Positions 44,313-52,230 of a stretch of DNA of 64,000 nt are shown one piece after another; the first letter of the stretch is position 1; every line of letters begins with the position of its first letter. Source of the DNA: CAYYHA01 sp964471535 (GTDB lineage: Bacteria; Myxococcota; Myxococcia; SLRQ01); the NCBI GenBank assembly GCA_964471535.1, contig CAYYHA010000002.1, positions 7,409 through 71,408 on the forward strand, in the 5' to 3' direction. A model generated the notes under the pieces. It saw only the letters and a list, made by a program, of their open reading frames with translations, did not search any database and had not been told where the DNA came from. The position numbers and the translations under genes are program-made.

Positions 44313-45134
44313 GTGTACTGCGACCGGCGTGTGGGAGTCGTGATTCCCGTTCGTGATGGGGCCGCCACGGTGGTGGAGACGCTGCGGCGGCTCCCTGCCT
44401 TCGTCGACCGGGTGGTGGTGGTCGACGACGGCAGCCGCGACGGGACGGCTGCCATTGCGCGGCGGACGGCAGGCCCCCGCCACAGCCGCCTCGGTGCAAA
44501 GGTGCAGGTCTTGAGCCACGGCGAGCGCCGGGGCCTCGGTGCGGCGGTGCTCACCGGCTACCGCGCGCTCCTCGCGCTGGAGATGGATCTCGTCGCCGTC
44601 GCCGATGCCGACGTCCCCCTCGACCCCGACGACCTCGTACGCCTCATCGATCCCATCGCCGCCGATCAGGCCGACTTCGTAAAGGGGGAGCGGCTCGTGC
44701 GTGTGCGCCTGTCGGCGCCGCTGCGCCTCTCGGCACGCCTGCTGACGCGGGTGGTGGGTCGGGCGGTGGGTTTCTCGCCGTTTGCTGATCTGCTCACGGC
44801 GAGCCACGCGGTGAGCGCCGAGGCCTTGCGACACCTGCGCCTCGAGTCCCTGTGGCGCGAGGACGCCTACGTCGGAGATCTCCTGGCTGCAGTGCGACGC
44901 GCCGGCATCACGGTGCAGGCGGTGCAGCTTTGCCCCGCATGGAGGCCGCGGCGGGTTCCGCGCGATCTACCGAGGGCCCTCGGCGCCGCGTTCCTCCGCC
45001 GGATCGTCCCTCGTCGCACGCGGCGTCTCCCCGAACCCGGCGTGCGCGCCGCAGCACGCCGCCTCGTGGAACGGCAGCGGGCGCGGGCGAGCGAAGCGGT
45101 GGTCTCGACCACGGCCGTGACCGAGGTGCGCTGA
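44313..45134 (+). CDS. family 2 glycosyltransferase
   Basis: A product of about 273 residues with the GT-A fold: VGVVIPVRDGAATVVETLRR, then DRVVVVDDGSRDGTAAIARR and the metal-binding DADVPLDPDDLVR. It resembles dolichyl-phosphate-mannose-synthase-type family 2 enzymes, but no C-terminal membrane helix is clear, and the end is Arg-rich. The GTG at 44313 has AGAGGAG nine bases upstream; an ATG at 44283 inside the kinase gene would add ten residues. Sugar and acceptor cannot be read from sequence. Confidence 0.82.
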   Translation: MYCDRRVGVVIPVRDGAATVVETLRRLPAFVDRVVVVDDGSRDGTAAIARRTAGPRHSRLGAKVQVLSHGERRGLGAAVLTGYRALLALEMDLVAVADADVPLDPDDLVRLIDPIAADQADFVKGERLVRVRLSAPLRLSARLLTRVVGRAVGFSPFADLLTASHAVSAEALRHLRLESLWREDAYVGDLLAAVRRAGITVQAVQLCPAWRPRRVPRDLPRALGAAFLRRIVPRRTRRLPEPGVRAAARRLVERQRARASEAVVSTTAVTEVR

Positions 45135-45227
45135 CGCCCAGCCGTGCCGAGCGCGCGCGGCGCCTCGGTGTGCCGAGCCGCGGCCGGAGCGGCGGAAGGC
45201 GGGCCGCGTCTGCGGGAGGTCGAGGGC

Positions 45228-45641
45228 TCACTGCGGCTCGGCCGGCTCCTCCTCCCAGGTCAGGATCTGGTGGGTGAACTCACCATCGTATTCGAGTCCC
45301 CGCTTGATCTCCGAGATGTGCGCGTGACCGGCGCCGAAGCGCTGGAGGATGAACTCGATGGCCTTCTCTGGTTCCGAGCGCTCACCGCATACGTACACGT
45401 CCACGGCGGCATAGCGGTTCTCTGGCCAGGTGTGGATGGAGATGTGCGACTCGGCGATGATCACCACGCCACTGACGCCTTCGGGGGTGAAGCGAAAGAA
45501 GTTGGAGGTCTTGACCTCCATCTGGCCGAGGCGCGCCGCCTCGAGGAGCGTGTCTCGGACGCGGTTGGGGGTGGCGATTTCCTCGGGATTGCACCCCGAG
45601 GCCTCCACGACGTAGTGGTAGCCGATGGTGCCGATGCTCAA
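45228..45641 (-). CDS. speD: S-adenosylmethionine decarboxylase proenzyme SpeD
   Basis: A 137-residue proenzyme making decarboxylated SAM for spermidine synthesis. The self-cleavage site lies in AESHISIHTWPE: Glu64-Ser65, with Ser65 becoming the pyruvoyl group, His70 the processing His and Cys85 (VDVYVCGE) the proton donor. This is the short bacterial class. A TTG at 45641 with AAGGAGG five bases upstream gives the normal N-terminus SIGTIGYHYVVEASGC; the ATG at 45707 would add an unrelated 22-residue stretch. No speE lies nearby. It is divergent from the next gene. Confidence 0.93.
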   Translation of the reverse strand: MSIGTIGYHYVVEASGCNPEEIATPNRVRDTLLEAARLGQMEVKTSNFFRFTPEGVSGVVIIAESHISIHTWPENRYAAVDVYVCGERSEPEKAIEFILQRFGAGHAHISEIKRGLEYDGEFTHQILTWEEEPAEPQ

Positions 45642-45705
45642 CTGCGCCTCCTTGATTGGAGCGCAGTTGTAGCGCCGCCCGCGGCGGAGCGGAAGGGAAG
45701 AACGC

Positions 45706-46521
45706 ATGGAAGTGAACTTGCCCCCGGGCTGGCGGACGTCGATGGTGTTGAGCGGCCTCCTTGCGCTCGTGCTTCCGCCGCTCGTCGGCGTCGTCCTCGT
45801 CAGGCGCTGGAAGCTCCGCTGGCGGGTGCTGCTCACCGGTGCCCTCGTCTTCACTGCAACACAGCTGCTGACCCGCATCCCCCTCGTCGCGGCGCTGGGA
45901 CAGATCCTGCGTCCGGCCTTACGGTCGAGCCCCACCCTCGAGTGGCTGTGGCTGGTCGTGCTCTCCTCATCTGCCGGTCTCTTCGAGGAGAGTGGCCGCC
46001 TCGCCGCCTTCCGCTGGCTCCTCCGATCGGAACCACGCAGCGCGCGCATCGCCACGGTCTTCGGAATCGGACACGGCGGTCTCGAGGCGATGGTGTTGGT
46101 CGGTCTCTCGCAGATCGCCAATGGGCTGCTCGTTCCCGAAGCCTTCGCGCGGCTCGACCCGACTGCGCTTCCCGCAGAAGTGCTCGAACAGGTGGCCGAA
46201 CAGGTTCGGATGCTCGAGGCCCAAACCGCATGGACCCCCTTCCTGGCGCTGTGGGAGCGGGCAGCGGCGATCGTCCTCCACGTGGCGCTGACGTGGATCG
46301 TGGTCTCCGGGCTGCGGGATGGCCGGATCTGGCGGCGGTGGGGGCTCGCCGTGGCGCTCCACACCCTCGTCAACCTCGCCGGCGCTGGCTACTTGAAGAT
46401 CGCCGGGTCGGCGCGCCCGGCGGCGCTCTTGACCAGCGAACTCGTCGTCAGCGCGGGGGCAGCCTTCGCCCTGTGGTGTGCCGTCAGTGTCTGGCGCGCA
46501 CCGTCTCGCCGTAGCGTGTGA
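45706..46521 (+). CDS. YhfC-type intramembrane metalloprotease
   Basis: A 271-residue protein with about seven hydrophobic segments. The conserved residues typical of the YhfC family are present: FEESGRLAAFRWLL (Glu-Glu), GIGHGGLEAMVLVG (His and Glu) and a later LAVALHTLVNLAGA (His), which together would form a zinc site inside the membrane. This is related to the CAAX-protease/PrsW idea of intramembrane Glu/His proteases. Substrate is unknown. Its 3' end overlaps the convergent patatin gene by 38 bases. Confidence 0.78.
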   Translation: MEVNLPPGWRTSMVLSGLLALVLPPLVGVVLVRRWKLRWRVLLTGALVFTATQLLTRIPLVAALGQILRPALRSSPTLEWLWLVVLSSSAGLFEESGRLAAFRWLLRSEPRSARIATVFGIGHGGLEAMVLVGLSQIANGLLVPEAFARLDPTALPAEVLEQVAEQVRMLEAQTAWTPFLALWERAAAIVLHVALTWIVVSGLRDGRIWRRWGLAVALHTLVNLAGAGYLKIAGSARPAALLTSELVVSAGAAFALWCAVSVWRAPSRRSV

Positions 46522-47485
46522 GGGCGCGCCGTGCCGCCTCCGCGCCCGCCTCGATGGCGCGCGCCGCCTCGTGGAAGTCCATCAGACCGATCTCGGGACA
46601 CCACGGGGTGACGAGAAGCTCCGGTGGATCCCCGGCGAGGCGGCTGCGGGCGATGCGAAGCTGCATGATGTTGATGCTGGCGCTTATGACCTCGAAGAGC
46701 GAGGGGTAGCTCTCCCCGCCCCGCTCCCCGAACAGCTCCGCCGATCGCCGCCGGAGGCGCCGCCACCACTCGTCGAAGGAGGCGAGGCGAGAGCTTTCGG
46801 CCCCGGCTGCGGGTGCGTCGACCTCTCCCGGTGTGCCGTCGCCTGCCGGGCGGGCCTCGGCGCCTATTTCGCCGCTGCGGCCGGGCGGCGGAGGAAAGCG
46901 GCGCCGATCGAGGAGCATCGCCTGCAGATCGACCGCGACGACGGTGCTCGCGCCGAGGGCGCGGCAGAGGGTGACGGGCACGGGGTTGACCAGGCCCCCA
47001 TCGGCCAGCCAGCGCCCGTCGCGGGGCACCGGTGCGATGAGACCGGGGATGGCGATGGAGGCGCGAACCGCGTCGCGCACCGAGCCCTCGGAGAGCCACA
47101 CCTCGCGGCCGCTCATCAGCGAGGTGGCCACGGCGCCGAACGGCCGGGGGAGCTCGGCGATGGAGCCGGTGGGCAAGAGGCGTAGGAAGTCGTCGAGCAC
47201 CCGCTCGCCGCGGATCACGCCGCCTTCACCGCCTAGATCGAGGTAGCCTACCACCTGCCGCCAGGAGAGGCTCCGCGCCCATGCCTCGAGGGCGTCCAGC
47301 TCTCCGGCAGCCGCCGCTGCACCGACCAGGCTCCCCATCGAGGTGCCGGCGACCACGTCGGGTGACCATCCCGCCTCCTCGAGCACCCGCAGGACGCCGA
47401 TGTGGGCCCAGCCCCGCGCTCCGCCGCCGCCTAGGGCCACCCCGAGGCGTCCTGGCGGCCTCGGGGGATAGGCGACCTCGCTCAT
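46484..47485 (-). CDS. patatin-like phospholipase (RssA/NTE type)
   Basis: A 333-residue hydrolase. The oxyanion motif GGGGARGWAH lies near residue 18, the nucleophile Ser49 is in GTSMGSLVG, and the catalytic Asp162 is in LADGGLVNPVP. The N-terminal 190 residues are the patatin core. The rest, with an Arg-rich helical stretch and FEVISASINIMQLRIARSRL, resembles the RssA/YlbK tail. No signal peptide, so it is probably cytoplasmic or membrane-associated. Its ATG overlaps the stop of the protease gene upstream (ATGA), so the two are co-translated. Confidence 0.9.
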   Translation of the reverse strand: MSEVAYPPRPPGRLGVALGGGGARGWAHIGVLRVLEEAGWSPDVVAGTSMGSLVGAAAAAGELDALEAWARSLSWRQVVGYLDLGGEGGVIRGERVLDDFLRLLPTGSIAELPRPFGAVATSLMSGREVWLSEGSVRDAVRASIAIPGLIAPVPRDGRWLADGGLVNPVPVTLCRALGASTVVAVDLQAMLLDRRRFPPPPGRSGEIGAEARPAGDGTPGEVDAPAAGAESSRLASFDEWWRRLRRRSAELFGERGGESYPSLFEVISASINIMQLRIARSRLAGDPPELLVTPWCPEIGLMDFHEAARAIEAGAEAARRALTRYGETVRARH

Positions 47486-48330
47486 TGCCCGGGTCGACCC
47501 GGCGTGGTGCGGCGATCGATGGGCGAGGGCAGGTACTCCACGGTGGGCATGCGCTTGGGGGGCTGCGGATAGAGGGCGAGCAGATCGTGGAGGAGGTCGG
47601 GGAAGTCGGTGCTCACCGGCAGCTTCCACGCCTGCGCCTGCTCGGCGGTGATGGCGTGGTCGTGGGTGAAGTGCCCCTGTGAGAGCAGGTCGGCGAGCTT
47701 GTCCACCTCCGCCTCGTCGTCGAAGTGGCGGCGCAGCAGCGCGGTGACCGTGTCTCGCATCTGAGCGAGCGCCATCCGCGCCACGTCGGCCTGGATGAGC
47801 GTCTCGTCGTCGAGCTCACCCACCGGCTTCTTCTCCACCACGCGCACCAAGGAGGCGGCGGGCCGCGTGCCGAGCTGCGGGTCCACCGGCCCGAGCACCG
47901 CGTGGGGGTCCATCACGATCTCGTCGGCGGCGAGCGCGATCAGGGTCCCGCCGCTCATCGCGTAGTGGGGGATGAACACGGTGGTCTTCGCCGGGTGTGC
48001 CGCGAGACTCCGGGCGATCTGGTCGGCGGCGAGCACCAGGCCACCCGGCGTGTGGAGGACCATGTCGATGGCCATGTCCTTCGGTGTCGAACGGATGGCC
48101 CGCAGGACCTCCTCCGAGTCTTCGATGTTGATGTAGCGGACCAGTGGAAAGCCGAGGAAACCCATCTGCTCCTGGCGGTGGACCATGAGGATGGCCCGGC
48201 TCTCCCTGGCCCGCTCGAAGGCGCGGAGGAGGCGCAGCCGCTGCGACTCGATGAGGCGCTGGCGCAGCACCGGCTGCAGGCTGGCGAGAATGATGAAGAG
48301 CCAGAAGAGCTGCCCGAGACCACCGTCCAT
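47482..48330 (-). CDS. SDH-family ClpP-fold serine protease, membrane-anchored
   Basis: A 282-residue protein of the serine dehydrogenase proteinase (SDH/SppA-like) family. An N-terminal hydrophobic helix (GQLFWLFIILASLQPVL) anchors it, followed by a basic coiled region. The ClpP-like fold has DMVLHTPGGLVLAADQIARS and the nucleophile Ser126 in HYAMSGGTLIALAADEIVMD, then DPHAVLGPVDPQLG. The ATG at 48330 has GGAGGT nine bases upstream; a GTG three codons earlier is too close to it. Probably degrades or clips membrane proteins or signal peptides. Confidence 0.87.
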   Translation of the reverse strand: MDGGLGQLFWLFIILASLQPVLRQRLIESQRLRLLRAFERARESRAILMVHRQEQMGFLGFPLVRYINIEDSEEVLRAIRSTPKDMAIDMVLHTPGGLVLAADQIARSLAAHPAKTTVFIPHYAMSGGTLIALAADEIVMDPHAVLGPVDPQLGTRPAASLVRVVEKKPVGELDDETLIQADVARMALAQMRDTVTALLRRHFDDEAEVDKLADLLSQGHFTHDHAITAEQAQAWKLPVSTDFPDLLHDLLALYPQPPKRMPTVEYLPSPIDRRTTPGRPGQ

Positions 48331-48375
48331 ATCTGTCACACCTCCATGGCGTTGCCGCCCTGGCTCGCCCTCACC

Positions 48376-49110
48376 TCAATGGTACCGGGCATAGTGGCCC
48401 GGCGCCCGGTACGAGGGCGGCCGGTACCCCTCGTGCTTTCGGTCGAGGAGCAGGGGAAGGAGCAGGATCCCGGCGAGGAAGCCGCCCGCGTGGGCCCACC
48501 AGGCCACGCCTCCCATGTTCTTGGGCGCGAGCAACGTGGTGAAGGTGCCGGCCACGAGCTGCTCGATGAACCAAAAGCCGGCGAAGAAGAGGACCGGGAT
48601 CTCGAAGAAGAGTGGGTAGAAGAAGACGGGCACCAGCATGACCACCCGCGCCAGCGGGTAGAGTACGAGCGCGGCGCCCACCACCCCGGCGATCGCGCCC
48701 GAGGCGCCCAGCATCGGCGTGGTCGAGTCCGCCGAAAAGAAGACCTGCACGTGGGCCGCGGCGATGCCCGACAGGAAGTAGAAGACGCCGAAGCGGCCAT
48801 GGCCGAGGCGATTCTCCACCAGGCCGCCGAAGACCCACAGGTAGAGCATGTTGCCGATGAGGTGCAGCCAGCCGCCGTGCAGGAACATGTGGAAGACGAG
48901 CGGGTAGAGCCACGCCTGGAGGGCGAAGGGGTCCTGCCGCACCGCCGCCAGGTGACGCGCCGGAACGAGGCCCCACTGCTGGATGAAGGCTTCGAGCTGC
49001 GCCTGGGGCATTCCCACCTCGACGAGGAAGGCCCACACGCAGATGAAGATGATTGCGCCGGTGACGATGGGCGGCCGGAGGGGGCGGACCGTGGTGGCGA
49101 CGGGAATCAT
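48376..49110 (-). CDS. rhomboid-family intramembrane serine protease
   Basis: A 244-residue rhomboid with the six-helix core. HMFLHGGWLHLIGNMLYLWV is the helix 2 signature, Ser137 in GASGAIAGVVGA is the nucleophile and His207 in AWWAHAGGFLAGILL completes the dyad. An insert between helices 4 and 6 (VMLVPVFFYPLFFEIPVLFF) is characteristic. The ATG at 49110 is preferred to a TTG at 49149; neither has a strong ribosome site. It lies 45 bases upstream of the SDH-type protease in the same orientation. Confidence 0.92.
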   Translation of the reverse strand: MIPVATTVRPLRPPIVTGAIIFICVWAFLVEVGMPQAQLEAFIQQWGLVPARHLAAVRQDPFALQAWLYPLVFHMFLHGGWLHLIGNMLYLWVFGGLVENRLGHGRFGVFYFLSGIAAAHVQVFFSADSTTPMLGASGAIAGVVGAALVLYPLARVVMLVPVFFYPLFFEIPVLFFAGFWFIEQLVAGTFTTLLAPKNMGGVAWWAHAGGFLAGILLLPLLLDRKHEGYRPPSYRAPGHYARYH

Positions 49111-49337
49111 CGGGCGCGCCACCGTAGTGTGCGCGGGCGCCCGTGACAAGCCGTGTCACGGGGCTCAGGGGTTGCGCGTGGCACTTCGACGGGGCAGCGC
49201 GACGCACCACTCCCACGGTGCTCCCGCCGATGGACCCACCGTGTCCCGGCGCCCCACGGCCGGGCGATCCCCTCGAGCCGGGGGTGGCTGGTCGACGCGC
49301 CTTGTTCGGCGGCCGCCGCTGCGGCATCTTCGCCCCG

Positions 49338-50174
49338 ATGCTGGACCATGAGATGGAGATCGCCCGCCGGCTCATCCTCGAGGCGGGAGCGCTGGTGATG
49401 GCCCGCTACGGGAAGGTGGCCGGCGAGGCGAAGGCCGCCGGCGAACCGGTGACAGAGGCAGATCGGGTGGCCAACGCCCATCTCGTGCAGGGCCTGCGCG
49501 AGGCCTTCCCCGACGATGGAATCCTCGCCGAGGAATCGGCACCGCGGCCCGAATGGTGGCGCAAGCGCCGCGTCTGGTGCATCGATCCCATCGACGGGAC
49601 GAAGGAGTACATCAAGCAGAACGGCGAGTTCGCGGTGATGATCGGGCTCGCCGACGGAAAGGAGGCGGTGCTGGGGCTGGTGCTGCTGCCGGCACAGGAC
49701 CTGCTCTACTACGGCGGGCCGAAGCTCGGCGCCTTCCGGGAGCGCCTCGGCGAGGGATTTGCTCCCGCCGCGCCGGAGCCCATCCACGTGAGCGAGGAGC
49801 GCGAGTTCTCGCGGATGCGGATGGCCATCTCTCGCAGCCACCGCAGCGCGCTGGTGGGGGAGATGGCCGAGCGGCTGGGGGTGCGCCACGAGATCCAACG
49901 GGGCAGCGTCGGCATCAAGCTGGGTCTGGTGGCCAGCGGCGAGGTCGAGCTGTACCTGCATCCCTCCGCCGGCACCAAGCGTTGGGACGCCTGCGGGCCC
50001 GACGCCATCCTCAAGGGAGCTGGCGGGCGGCTGACCGACTTCTATGGGCGGCCCATCGACTACGACTCCAGTGAGGTCCAAAACCGCGCCGGGCTCTTGG
50101 CCTCGAATGGAACCCGGCACGACGAGATCGTGGCCTTGCTCCGGCCCATCGCCGAGGCTGCCGGCCTGAAGTAG
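49338..50174 (+). CDS. inositol-phosphatase-family phosphatase (CysQ-like)
   Basis: A 278-residue metal-dependent phosphatase. Key motifs: the Glu in ILAEESAP, the metal-binding WCIDPIDGTKEYIKQNGEFA and the late KRWDACGPDAILKGAGGRL, typical of FIG-superfamily enzymes. EYI after the GT, and the overall layout, favour 3'(2'),5'-bisphosphate nucleotidase (CysQ) over inositol monophosphatase. It would clear PAP from sulfate assimilation. The ATG at 49338 fits; the frame further upstream does not resemble the family. The dgkA-like gene follows after five bases. Confidence 0.88.
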   Translation: MLDHEMEIARRLILEAGALVMARYGKVAGEAKAAGEPVTEADRVANAHLVQGLREAFPDDGILAEESAPRPEWWRKRRVWCIDPIDGTKEYIKQNGEFAVMIGLADGKEAVLGLVLLPAQDLLYYGGPKLGAFRERLGEGFAPAAPEPIHVSEEREFSRMRMAISRSHRSALVGEMAERLGVRHEIQRGSVGIKLGLVASGEVELYLHPSAGTKRWDACGPDAILKGAGGRLTDFYGRPIDYDSSEVQNRAGLLASNGTRHDEIVALLRPIAEAAGLK

Positions 50175-50179
50175 CGCCC

Positions 50180-50797
50180 ATGAAGCGCGCGGGCCTCATC
50201 GAGAGCTTCCGCGTGGCGGGGTGGGGCGTGCTCCACACCATCGCCACGCAGCGGCACATGAAGGTCCACGTGACCAGCGCGGTCATGGTGATGATCGTGG
50301 GGATGGCGCTGCCGCTCTCTCTCGCCAGCCGCGTGGCGCTGCTCTTCTCGATCGCCCTCGTCTTCTTCGCCGAGATCCTCAACACCGCCCTCGAGCACTT
50401 CGTCGACCTGCACATCGCCGAGTTCGAGCGCGGTGCGATGCTCGCCAAGGACGCGGCGGCCGCCGGCGTGCTCGTCCTCGCGGCGGTCACCGTCTTCGTC
50501 CTCGCCGACATCCTCTACGTGAACTGGGCCCTCGTGGAGGCGAACGTCGAGGCGGTGGTGCGAAGCCTGCTCTTCGGGCTGCCGCTGACCGGCGTGGTCA
50601 TCGTGATGCTCTTCGGCCCGGCGCGCTGGTGGGTGCGCCTGTGCATGCTCGTGGCGGCGGCCGCCTTCGTGTTGCCGCTGGTCCAAGCGAGCACCGACCC
50701 CGTTTTCTCGATCCTCCTCGGGGTCCTGGTCGTCCTCGCCGCTGCGAGCCGCAGGCGCCCCGAGGCGTCGCCGCCTGCGGCCCGCGCCCCCGACTGA
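50180..50797 (+). CDS. dgkA: DgkA-like diacylglycerol / undecaprenol kinase with extra membrane tail
   Basis: A 205-residue membrane kinase. The first 115 residues form the DgkA unit: FRVAGWGVLHTIATQRHMKV, FAEILNTALEHFVDL (catalytic Glu-x-x-Asn-Thr-Ala-x-Glu) and GAMLAKDAAAAGVLVLAAVT. Here it is followed by two or three further hydrophobic segments to the end, which DgkA lacks, so the protein is larger than usual. Substrate may be undecaprenol or diacylglycerol. Likely in one transcript with the CysQ-like phosphatase. Confidence 0.86.
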   Translation: MKRAGLIESFRVAGWGVLHTIATQRHMKVHVTSAVMVMIVGMALPLSLASRVALLFSIALVFFAEILNTALEHFVDLHIAEFERGAMLAKDAAAAGVLVLAAVTVFVLADILYVNWALVEANVEAVVRSLLFGLPLTGVVIVMLFGPARWWVRLCMLVAAAAFVLPLVQASTDPVFSILLGVLVVLAAASRRRPEASPPAARAPD

Positions 50798-50832
50798 AGC
50801 GCCCACCGCGGGCCGTTCTCACCCCCACACGA

Positions 50833-51114
50833 TCAGTGGGCGTGCGCCCCTTCCTCCTTCTTCTTGGACCCCATGAAGATGAGGGCGATGGAGGGCAAGA
50901 GGCCGAAGGCCGCCGAGTAGGCGATGCCCCAGGCCTGGTTCACCGGTTCGTCGCCGCTTCCCGCACCGACGAGGTAGAAGACGGCGACGCCGATGGCGCC
51001 GAGGACGAAGGCGATGGTGCCGAAGAGGGTGCCGTTGTAGCCCTTGTGGTGGGCGGCGGCACCGGCGAAGTAGGCGTAGAAGCCACCGAAGATGGGGTAC
51101 AGGATGGCGAGCAT
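50833..51114 (-). CDS. small membrane protein of unknown function
   Basis: A 93-residue protein with about three hydrophobic segments (LAILYPIFGGFYAYFAGAAA, GTIAFVLGAIGVAVFYLVG and AAFGLLPSIALIFMG) and a Lys/Glu/His tail. No family recognised. The ribosome site is GGAGG on the minus strand. It lies between convergent dgkA and a lipoprotein gene in the same orientation. Confidence 0.6.
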   Translation of the reverse strand: MLAILYPIFGGFYAYFAGAAAHHKGYNGTLFGTIAFVLGAIGVAVFYLVGAGSGDEPVNQAWGIAYSAAFGLLPSIALIFMGSKKKEEGAHAH

Positions 51115-51202
51115 GGCGATCCTCCGTTGAGCGGCCTACCTAACGCAGCCGGCCCGCACAGGCAAGCAGCCGGCTCACCGCCCGGCCAGTCAGCCAGCGC
51201 CC

Positions 51203-51240
51203 CGGGTGGCCGCGCCGCCGCTGCCCGCCGCGGCCACCCG
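51203..51240 (-). terminator. 12-bp perfect hairpin after the lipoprotein gene
   Basis: Arms 51203-51214 and 51229-51240 (core gggtggccgcg / cgcggccaccc) pair perfectly around 14 bases, directly past the stop of the minus-strand lipoprotein at 51244. There is no T-tract. Confidence 0.5.
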
Positions 51241-51243
51241 CGC

Positions 51244-52047
51244 TCAATCGAGGACGCCCAGCTCGCTCTTGGCCCCGTCCCCGTAGCCCGCCAGCTCCAG
51301 GGTCCAGTCCTCGTCGAGCCCCTCGGCCCCCTCGGGCGCCTCCCGGTCTCGGGCGCCGGTCTCCTTGTAGCGCACCACACGACCGGGCACGCCGTCGGCG
51401 ACCCACCACTCCCAGGTCCCTCGGCCGGGGGTTCCGAAGCGGTAGTGGATGGCGTCGAAGGTGCCGGCGGGAACGGTCACCGACTCGGCGCCCACCTTTG
51501 CTCCCTCCAGGCTCTCCTCGGTGAGTTCGCGCGGGGGTACGTAGGTCCCCTCCTCCACCGGAACCTCCTCGGGCTCCTCACCAGGCAGCTGCATGCGCAT
51601 GCGCAAGAGCTGCTCCCGCCCCGGAGAGAAGAGCGCCTCGATGGTGACCGTATCGCCGCTGTCCCCATCGAAGAACTTGACCCGCCACCACTCCTTTCCA
51701 TCGTCGAGGCGGGCGAGGAAGGCGCGCTCCATCCACGAGCGTCCTTTTGGCCCGGGCTCCCCGGCGAGCTCCCAGCGCGTCCATTCGCCAGGCTCGTAGC
51801 CCTCACCGATCTGGTAGGCACCGGCGCCGAAGGCCATGCCGAAGAGATAGGTCGTGTACCACGAGAGGAAGAGCGGCGAGTAGCTACGCACGATGGCGTC
51901 TCCGACGCGTTCCCCTACGGCGTCGCCGATTTTCTCGCCGGTGCGCTCGGCTGCGCGATCGATCGCCGCATCGAGGATTTGGGCGCAGCCGCCGAGCACG
52001 AGGGCACACGACAGGACGGCAACGGAGAGCAGACGGGTGCGGTTCAT
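51244..52047 (-). CDS. predicted lipoprotein of unknown function
   Basis: A 267-residue product with a clear lipoprotein signal (TRLLSVAVLSCALVLGGC, lipid Cys at 21). An amphipathic stretch (DRAAERTGEKIGDAVGERVG) follows. The central part is beta-rich (EWWRVKFFDGDSGDTVTIEA, VTVPAGTFDAIHYRFG, VVRYKETG) and resembles the outer-membrane-lipoprotein type of fold with a DUF3108-like finish. Function is unknown; an envelope or surface role is likely. A hairpin follows the gene. Confidence 0.72.
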   Translation of the reverse strand: MNRTRLLSVAVLSCALVLGGCAQILDAAIDRAAERTGEKIGDAVGERVGDAIVRSYSPLFLSWYTTYLFGMAFGAGAYQIGEGYEPGEWTRWELAGEPGPKGRSWMERAFLARLDDGKEWWRVKFFDGDSGDTVTIEALFSPGREQLLRMRMQLPGEEPEEVPVEEGTYVPPRELTEESLEGAKVGAESVTVPAGTFDAIHYRFGTPGRGTWEWWVADGVPGRVVRYKETGARDREAPEGAEGLDEDWTLELAGYGDGAKSELGVLD

Positions 52048-52230
52048 GGCGAGCTTCCTCCCTGGATGCGCACGGCAGAGGCCGGTCGATCGTCGCCGGC
52101 GGCGACGATGGGACCGAGAAGTTACCAGAGGGTGCCGGAAGGAAAAGCCCCCCGGCGACCGCGTTTCGGTGCAAGGCCGAGCCGGCGAGGCTTGGGGAGT
52201 GAGTCCCGCCCTCGGGCGCCGCGGGTCCGG

